From NCBI GenBank assembly GCA_963575745.1, contig CAUYUJ010017815.1:624983-688982 (forward strand): DNA of 64,000 bases, given 5' to 3'. Below the pieces are notes generated by a model. The model had not been told where the DNA came from. It ran no database searches and saw nothing but the letters and a program-made list of their open reading frames with translations. The DNA comes from Prorocentrum cordatum. Lineage: Eukaryota; Sar; Dinophyceae; Prorocentrales; Prorocentraceae. Within the stretch, counting starts at the first letter, position 1. Each line of letters opens with the position of its first letter. Shown one piece after another: positions 58,184 to 64,000 of this stretch. The position numbers were made by a program, and so were the translations under genes.

Positions 58184-60355
58184 CTACAGCGTGAACGACA
58201 GGATGTCCATCTCCGTGAAGCTCGAGGGGGCAGCACGGCTCAGCATGTGGAGGCCATGAATATCCTTGGACAGGAATGCTGGGGATGGCGGGTGGAGCTG
58301 GCCCACGTACGAGAGACAAGTGATGGCGGCGGGGTTGCACATCTTGATGCTCTGCTGGATGGGGGCGTTGGAGCCGCTCAGGATCTGAATGCGCTCCCAC
58401 CACTTATTGGCAGGGCCTTGCCATTGACGGTCAAGAGAGGCGCCAGGGCCGATGTGCACGCCGAGGTATCGCGCAGAGCTGTTGATGGAGAAAGCTTGCC
58501 ACGGCTCGTAGAGCTGGGTCAGGATAGCACGCATGTTCGCGGTGATCTCGGGCGTCGGCAGGGACCAGGTGGGCACGAGGGCGCATTTCTTCGGTTGGAG
58601 GCGGGGGCCAGCGTAGTGGTGAGCAGCTTGAAGGTGTGGGAGAAGAGCGCCAAGATCCCGAAGTGCAGCAATAACGATGCCCAGGTCGTCGGCGCAGGCG
58701 CTGAGCAGGCCTCTGCCCAGAGCGGTGAGTTCCATCTTGAGACCTTTGATGATGGGGTCGAAGACGCGCGCCCAGAGCGTGCCGCCCAAGGGGCATCCTT
58801 GAGCAACCCCAGATTCAGCGAGAAGCAGCGGTCGGCGAATCCCACCTAGCTCGAGAAAGGCAAGTGGCATGTTGTAGCAACTTTGCAAGAGATTGAGAAA
58901 GACGCCGTGGATGCCCCATCGCCTTAGTGTAGCCCACAACCACGCGTGCGTGAGGCTCGGAAACGCAGCAGCAATGTCCATGCTGGCGAAGCAGGGCATC
59001 AAGTTGGGGGCTTCGCTATTGATGCTGGTGAGGCGGGCGATGGTGTCAACCTTGACGATGTTGGAGAGAAATTGACGGTCGTTGACAAATGCGCGTTGCT
59101 CTTCTTCGGTGTCCGACGCAACGGAGTTGAGGATGCGGTTCGCTGCGGGGGCGATGATCTTGATGTCACTGCTCTTCATGGCAAGGGGGCGGAGACAGTC
59201 AGGGCTGCGGGGGCACTCGTAGTTGCCCGTGGGCTCGTCGCCCTTGGGAAGCATGGCCATGATCGCGTAGTTCAGGTCGTAGGGGATCGGGCCGCCGTGA
59301 GCAATGGAGTGGGGGAGGTCGTGGAGGATTGCGATGCTGCCGTCTGGTCGCACCCGCGCGCGGTAGGGCAGTCCGCCAGGTCCAGGAGCTGAGTCACTGG
59401 CGAGTTTAGCTGCGGCTTGGAGCTCATCAATCCCAGGTAGAGGTAGATGGCGTGGAGGTGCTGGTGGGAAGACCATGTCCAGGCACTGCTGCGTCGCTGG
59501 GGCGTCTACTGGCTTGGCCGCAAACACCTTCGACCAGTGAGATTGAATAGCGTTGTGTATGATCATGGGGTCGTTGGCGACTGTCGGGCCTCTGATGTCG
59601 GCGATGCGAACGCCTGCGAGAATCAAGCGCTTCGAGAACGGCTTCCAGATCTCACTGCGCTGTCCAATACGGCGAGCACGACGTCGCCATTGCTCACCAA
59701 GGTCGGGCCGTTGTTCCGCGTAGGCAGCTCGCGAGCGGGCGGCAGCAGCACGACGTCGCTGTTCTGCGATCTGGCGCTGCATGGCTGAGTGCTCAGTCTC
59801 GAAGGCGGTGCGGCCGACTAGAGAGATCGTGTGGTGACGGATGTCGATGTGTTGTGCCCCGGCGATGGTGTCGTTACGAAGCCGCTGGGCTAGCGTGAGG
59901 TCCTGGTACCAGATGGCCCTAGCAATACTGCGGGGCGTGAGTGATCGTGCCTCAGCTATGACATGTGGGTCTTCCCTTTGGCTCTCGACCGGCATGATCT
60001 CGGAGGCGGAGAAGGCGGTGATGGTGTCGCGAGACTTGCGCGCCGCCAACTTCATTACGTGCTTCATTGTCGGCCAGTTTGAGGCGGGGTCGGCAGAGAA
60101 GCCGGCCATCTTGACAAGGCGCTGGAAGTAGAACTTGTAGTGCTTGGACTCGAAGAGGAAGGCAGGAATGCCACGCTCGCTGACTGGGCGCGGCTGACGA
60201 GGTCGAAGTCGTAGATGTAAAAGCTCGTGATCGCTGACGGGCCCTCCTTCACGGTCAAGCGGTCTGCCATCGGCGACAAGAAGTGACTCGATATGCGGGA
60301 TGTTGGACGCGTTGATCGAGACGAAGCATCTGTCGATGGTCGCCTCCGTTAGGTT
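58184..60355 (-). pseudogene. LINE-C ORF2: end of endonuclease and reverse transcriptase
   Basis: The open frame starts with ATIDRCFVSINASN and GGPVSDHELL, the terminal SDH of the endonuclease. RT: LRPLAMKSSDIKI, motif A FASMDIAAAFPSL (Asp near 58975), motif B SGVAQGCPLGGTLW (near 58805), motif C CADDLGIV (near 58690), thumb LQPKKCALVP and RYLGVHIGPG. Active-site residues are intact. Ends at TAG 58186-58184. Confidence 0.75.
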
Positions 60356-61070
60356 GGCAGCACATCGATGAGCGGCGCCTTCGGTGTGATCTCTATCATA
60401 TGTGAGAAGATGTTCTTCCAGAAGACAGGCTGGTAGTGGTAGCGCTCGGCGGTGGAGTCCGCGGCGGGGCGAAGCAGGCTCTTCGGCGGCGTCTGAGCGA
60501 TGTTGGAGTCACCGACCACGTAGTAGTCGTGGTTGTCAGGGCGGAGGGCAGAACGTTGAGCAGCTGCTTGCCACGCAGCTCTGAAGCGCTGTCGGTCAGA
60601 ACCGCTGAGGTCGTAGTTGTGGATGTTGAAGATGGTCGTCTCGCGCTGCCTTGCTCCATCTTGAACGCGTAATTCACCAGCGCGACCAGGGGCGATCGCG
60701 CGAAATGTACGTAGGGGGCCGTTGATCAGGTGGTAGTTGGTGTTCGGCTCGATCAAAGGGGACCAGGAAGGCGATGCCGCCTGCGGTCTCCGAGGAGTGG
60801 CCGTCAGTCACGAGTGATGAATGGAATGCAATGTACTTGTGGTCGGTGCTCGCGGCCAAGATGCCCATGTCGATGCTGTTGCCGTGTGTCTCTTGAAGGG
60901 CGATGACCGCTCGTTGCCGCATGTAGGGGAGCAGCAGCTGGCGCTTAAGGGCCCGCCGTGATGCCGATCTGCCGTTGAGTGCCTGCGTGTTCCACGAGAC
61001 CAGGTTGAAGCCGTCGGAGTGTGGTTTCGTGAACCACGGCGACCATCGTGTGCTAAAGCCACCGTATTGC
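60356..61070 (-). pseudogene. LINE-C ORF2: N-terminal endonuclease, two frameshifts
   Basis: FNLVSWNTQALNGRS and IALQETHGN (Glu near 60890) in one frame to about 60760. A +1 shift at a T-run then gives IEPNTNYHLINGPLRTF, FNIHNYDLSGSDR and YVVGDSNIAQ. A second shift near 60355 enters the frame of the RT part. The frame overlaps the end of ORF1. Confidence 0.7.
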
Positions 61071-62258
61071 CCCCTTTGGGTTGGCGAAGGCAGCAGCCAG
61101 CGCGGTAGCCAAGGGCACGTGCTCGGTGGTAGGGATGCCAGCGGGAGCAGCTGCGTCGGACCAGCGAGCTTGGGTAGCTGCACCAGGCGTGGTTCCAGCT
61201 GTGATCTGGACGATGGGGGCGCCGTTGATGGACAGAACGCCGCCAGTGCGGTGGACCCGAGTCTCGAGCATGGGGAACTTGTCATTGATGAACTTGTTGA
61301 GCTTTTTGGGTTGCACTTCCTGTCGGACCATGCGTGGTGATTTGTCCGCGGAGACGTAGAGGGCAGTGGGGCCAGAGTCAGATTCCACTTGGAAGCGTCG
61401 CCATTCTCGACCTTGTCGAAGTGCGCGATGTAGAGCCTGGGCTCGCGGAAGAGCAATCGTATTGCCACCAGTGAGTGTGAATGAAATTCTCCGTGCTGGG
61501 CCATCCGAGTTGATGCGGAGCGCGTTAGTGTCCACGTCGGCAGCGTCGAACCAGGGGGCGAGCGCGGTCTTGAGCGAGGCGACGGAGAACTCTGAGGCAG
61601 CACCACACCAGAAGGTAGCTGCATTCGGTGGGCGGTCCCAGGCACCAAGGGCGTCCAAGTCCATAGCTGGGTGGAGTGCTTCAGCATGACGAAGAGCTTG
61701 TTGGAGGGCGTCCACGCTGGCCTTGAGGTCGCCTTGGAGTCGCTCAGCTCGATCGGCACGGCCTTTGAGTTCAGCGGTGTCCCGCTCGGCGGACTCCTGG
61801 CGGGTGCTGAGCTGTTCGGTGAGCTTCGAGATGTTTGCCAGGAGCTCGGCTTGCGCAGCGGCAGCGACTTGCTTGGAGGTGGCTTCGAAGGCGTCGGCGG
61901 CTTTGTCGACCTGGGTCTGGAGAAGATCAGTGAGCGCCTTCCGCTGGTGTGCGGGTAGGTCGATTGTGGCAAGCTTCTGAGCGCCAGCGGCCCAGGGGTC
62001 GGCCACGGAGGCGTCCTTGCCCTTGCCCTTGTCGAAGGAGTCGGCAGAGCTAGAGACGCCAGGCAGTCCCATCGCGAGGCGAGCGAGTACAGGGCCAGCG
62101 CTGCTGGCGAGTGATATGTAAGCTGCGTCTCTGCAACAAAGGATACGGAGATGCTCAACGCCGCGGGCACGGCGAAGGCGGAAAGCAGCGGTCCTAGCAG
62201 TCCCCGGACTAGGGGTCTCCGTGCTCTGCCACGGGGCACAAACATCTTGAGCCAACAT
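61053..62258 (-). CDS. LINE-C ORF1: coiled coil plus RRM-like RNA-binding protein
   Basis: 401 codons from the ATG at 62258-62256, which lies inside the SL relict (MLAQDV; LAQD is SL-encoded). A later ATG (MGLPGVSSS) is an alternative start. Long coiled coil (SKQVAAAAQAELLANISKLT, ERDTAELKGRADRAERLQGD), then an RRM-like and C-terminal RNA-binding region (ALRINSDGPARRISFTLTGG, SADKSPRMVRQEVQPKKLNK) as in L1 ORF1 proteins. Stop at 61055-61053. No defect seen. Expected to coat element RNA and chaperone reverse transcription. Confidence 0.75.
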   Translation of the reverse strand: MLAQDVCAPWQSTETPSPGTARTAAFRLRRARGVEHLRILCCRDAAYISLASSAGPVLARLAMGLPGVSSSADSFDKGKGKDASVADPWAAGAQKLATIDLPAHQRKALTDLLQTQVDKAADAFEATSKQVAAAAQAELLANISKLTEQLSTRQESAERDTAELKGRADRAERLQGDLKASVDALQQALRHAEALHPAMDLDALGAWDRPPNAATFWCGAASEFSVASLKTALAPWFDAADVDTNALRINSDGPARRISFTLTGGNTIALPRAQALHRALRQGREWRRFQVESDSGPTALYVSADKSPRMVRQEVQPKKLNKFINDKFPMLETRVHRTGGVLSINGAPIVQITAGTTPGAATQARWSDAAAPAGIPTTEHVPLATALAAAFANPKGAIRWL

Positions 62259-62267
62259 GGCTACGGT
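62246..62267 (-). other. Spliced-leader relict at the LINE-C 5' end
   Basis: Minus strand ACCGTAGCCATGTTGGCTCA then AG: 21 of 22 with the SL. The one change (T to G) makes ATG. Directly flanked by AGG repeats. Confidence 0.8.
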
Positions 62268-62289
62268 GGAGGAGGAGGAGAAGGAGACC

Positions 62290-63979
62290 GCGGGTGCGGA
62301 TACGAAGGACAATGAAAATGTATGAGAAGAACGCGTAGAATTAGCGACAAACGCCGCTTGTGTGCAGTCGAAGGACGAGGAAGCTGAATGGTGATGAGGA
62401 AGTGTAACATGAGAGGAGGAGGAACGCGATGGTGATAATAATGGCAATGATTAATGAAATCTGCCTCTGTGTCCCCTGGTAAATTGACCTGTGGTAAACA
62501 GGCTAAGCACTGTCTGGTAGGGTTGCTGCGCGTCGGCCAAGAAACCCTCCGCGTTTGTCACGCGGTGGCGCGTGCATCCCCCCGCCTCTTCTGAGGCACC
62601 CTGGGCGGTCCACAGCTTCCCCGGGGCCCTTCCAAAAAAGGGCAACACCTCACAACAGCACATGGGGAATCCACTGGTTTCGGAGATGTTGCGGTTCCTG
62701 GGCCTCTCGGCTCAAGATGGTGGTCCCATTAGGATCTCGGAGGAGCCACCGAGAGGCCAATGAGGGCCTCCAGAAGTCCTACAGTCGACCCAAGCCAGCC
62801 ACCGGAGGGCTCAAGATGGCCCAAGTGGGGCCCGGGACAGCCCAAGAGGCTATCAAGCAAGCCCTGAGAGACTCCCCAGACGACTAAGGGAGCTCCAATA
62901 TGGCCCAAGACACACGGAACCACGACGGCCTAAGACAGCCACGATGCGAACCAGGAGGGTCCCAAGAGGGACCCCCAGAGGAACTCGAGCCATTCCGAAG
63001 ACGGTCCAGGTAGCACCCATGAGAGCCCCTCAAGGAAGAGAGCCGATGTGTCACACGTTGCTCGAAAGCATCGCCACACAGAGTGACACAGTGGCGGGAC
63101 TTGCCGCAGGACAACTGAATATGGTAAGATAAACGACCAAAAACGGAGACAGCAGGGGGTTGAGGGGTAGTGTGGAATGATGAGGGTACGGATGAGGATG
63201 GTGCGCGGGCGTGAAACCTGACGACGCTGATAGGAGCCAATCGATTGGGTGCCCCCCCAGGTGGGGTGATGATGGGGAGGACACGCAGTCCCCTCCTCTA
63301 ACCATCTACAACTCCTGAACACACCCTGCCAACTTCTTACGGAATTCTCTTCTCCCCTGTCTCCGTGCTCCCTCTGAAAGTTAAGGGGGGGGAAGGGGAC
63401 GACGATGCCGAGACGGAGAAGGATGAGGAGTGGTAGGATAAAGGAACTCATGGCACTCTCCTGAAACACTCTACTCCGTGCTCCCCTTACTTTCCCCCTT
63501 TTAGACCCCTAAACTTGTTGTGTGATCCGCCCGACCCCTGGAATCCTAGTATTCCACCTCGTCCTCCTTCTCTTCCTCCCTTTCTCCTTTAGGATGGGTT
63601 TGGCTTTGGTTGCGACTGTTCTGTGGAAGCCAGACCCAGCCTAGCCCCCCCCTCCCTCAGAAGACACGGGGAGGAAAGATGATGCGGATGAGGAGTAGGA
63701 GGACGATGAGGAGGAGAGAGAAAAAGAATAGGTCTACGTAGGGGGGGGGATGAGCAGCCGATGCCGGCGGGAAAATATAGCACAACAAGGACGAGGAATG
63801 TCTTCTGCTGCGAGATTGGATTGACGGAGTTGGCGGGGGGAACAAGACATGTTAGCCAGCGCGGGCTCTCCACAGTGGAATACTACATTACAAATGTGCA
63901 GCATAGGAGGTGCAACAATATTGGTGCAACGTACACGTTTCATATTATGTCGTTCGAATTCGTGTGCTGCAGTGTGTGA
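62290..63979. other. No gene recognised
   Basis: Low-information sequence. GGCTCAAGATGG occurs twice (62709, 62812) inside loose repeats of CCAAG/GAGGCC blocks. G/A-rich tracts lie at 63380-63430 and 63660-63750. Confidence 0.4.
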
Positions 63980-64000
63980 GATGCACTGTAGTATGTAACC

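Larger units (their letters stand above)
56418..62267 (-). mobile_element. LINE-C, full-length SL-capped LINE
   Basis: SL relict (62267-62246), ORF1 (62258-61053), ORF2 (about 61070-56453), and only 35 bp of 3' UTR without poly(A). Both flanks are AGG repeats. L1-like domain layout with coiled-coil/RRM ORF1 and endonuclease/RT ORF2 and no RNase H. ORF2 has two frameshifts and two in-frame stops, so the copy is dead. Confidence 0.85.

Noticed and set aside
62690-62825. GGCTCAAGATGG (twice) as SL 3' ends
   Set aside because: Only the last 8 bases match (15 of 22 overall) and both copies lie in a local loose repeat.

Overview
The window reads as nuclear DNA of a dinoflagellate. The evidence is sequence matches to the dinoflagellate trans-spliced leader (SL) at the 5' ends of several retroelements (25119-25140, 62246-62267, 55375-55396, and a truncated copy at 23805-23816), a very GC-rich composition, long GC-rich frames with no bacterial-style operons, GC-AG type introns, and a dense load of LINE retrotransposons and microsatellites. 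The high GC content would suit a species such as Prorocentrum, but that is a guess. I see no intact host gene. Nearly every supportable coding region belongs to a retrotransposon or is a decayed fragment.

1-6.4 kb: two near-identical arms in opposite orientation (about 375-2174 and 4662-6390). Each has a 90-bp tandem array, the last two exons of an SF1 (PIF1/UvrD-like) helicase with a 147-bp intron, and a shared inner border sequence. A decayed unknown gene lies in the spacer. 6.4-9.6 kb: further tandem arrays (77-bp and 102-bp monomers), each followed by the same conserved box and A-rich end, then degenerate GC-rich repeats. 9.7-10.7 kb: two members of a small AT-rich inverted-repeat element family and one large palindromic element.

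10.7-25.1 kb: the main structure, two nested LINEs on the minus strand. LINE-A (10704-25140) begins with an SL relict and is flanked by a 15-16 bp target duplication in an AGG tract. LINE-B (16240-23820) begins with a truncated SL relict, ends in poly(A) and is inserted inside the endonuclease domain of LINE-A. Both carry a zinc-finger/coiled-coil ORF1 and an ORF2 with endonuclease, reverse transcriptase (RT) and RNase H.

25-38 kb: microsatellites (AGG, CA, GAT, GAC), a fourth array of 89-bp monomers, and long stretches without recognisable genes. 38.6-43.3 kb: a decayed plus-strand LINE (LINE-D, RT plus RNase H) and the ORF1 end of a fifth (LINE-E). 45.9-52.6 kb: LINE-F, a heavily frameshifted minus-strand element with the unusual order RNase H, endonuclease, RT, zinc finger, methyltransferase-like domain. 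53.9-55.4 kb: a decayed retrogene with a tandem SL signature. 56.4-62.3 kb: LINE-C, flanked on both sides by AGG repeats, whose SL relict carries a substitution that creates an in-frame ATG for ORF1. The last 1.7 kb shows nothing recognisable.

Together the LINEs point to one life cycle: the element RNA is trans-spliced with the host SL, reverse-transcribed from its 3' end, and integrated, in at least two cases into AGG microsatellites.
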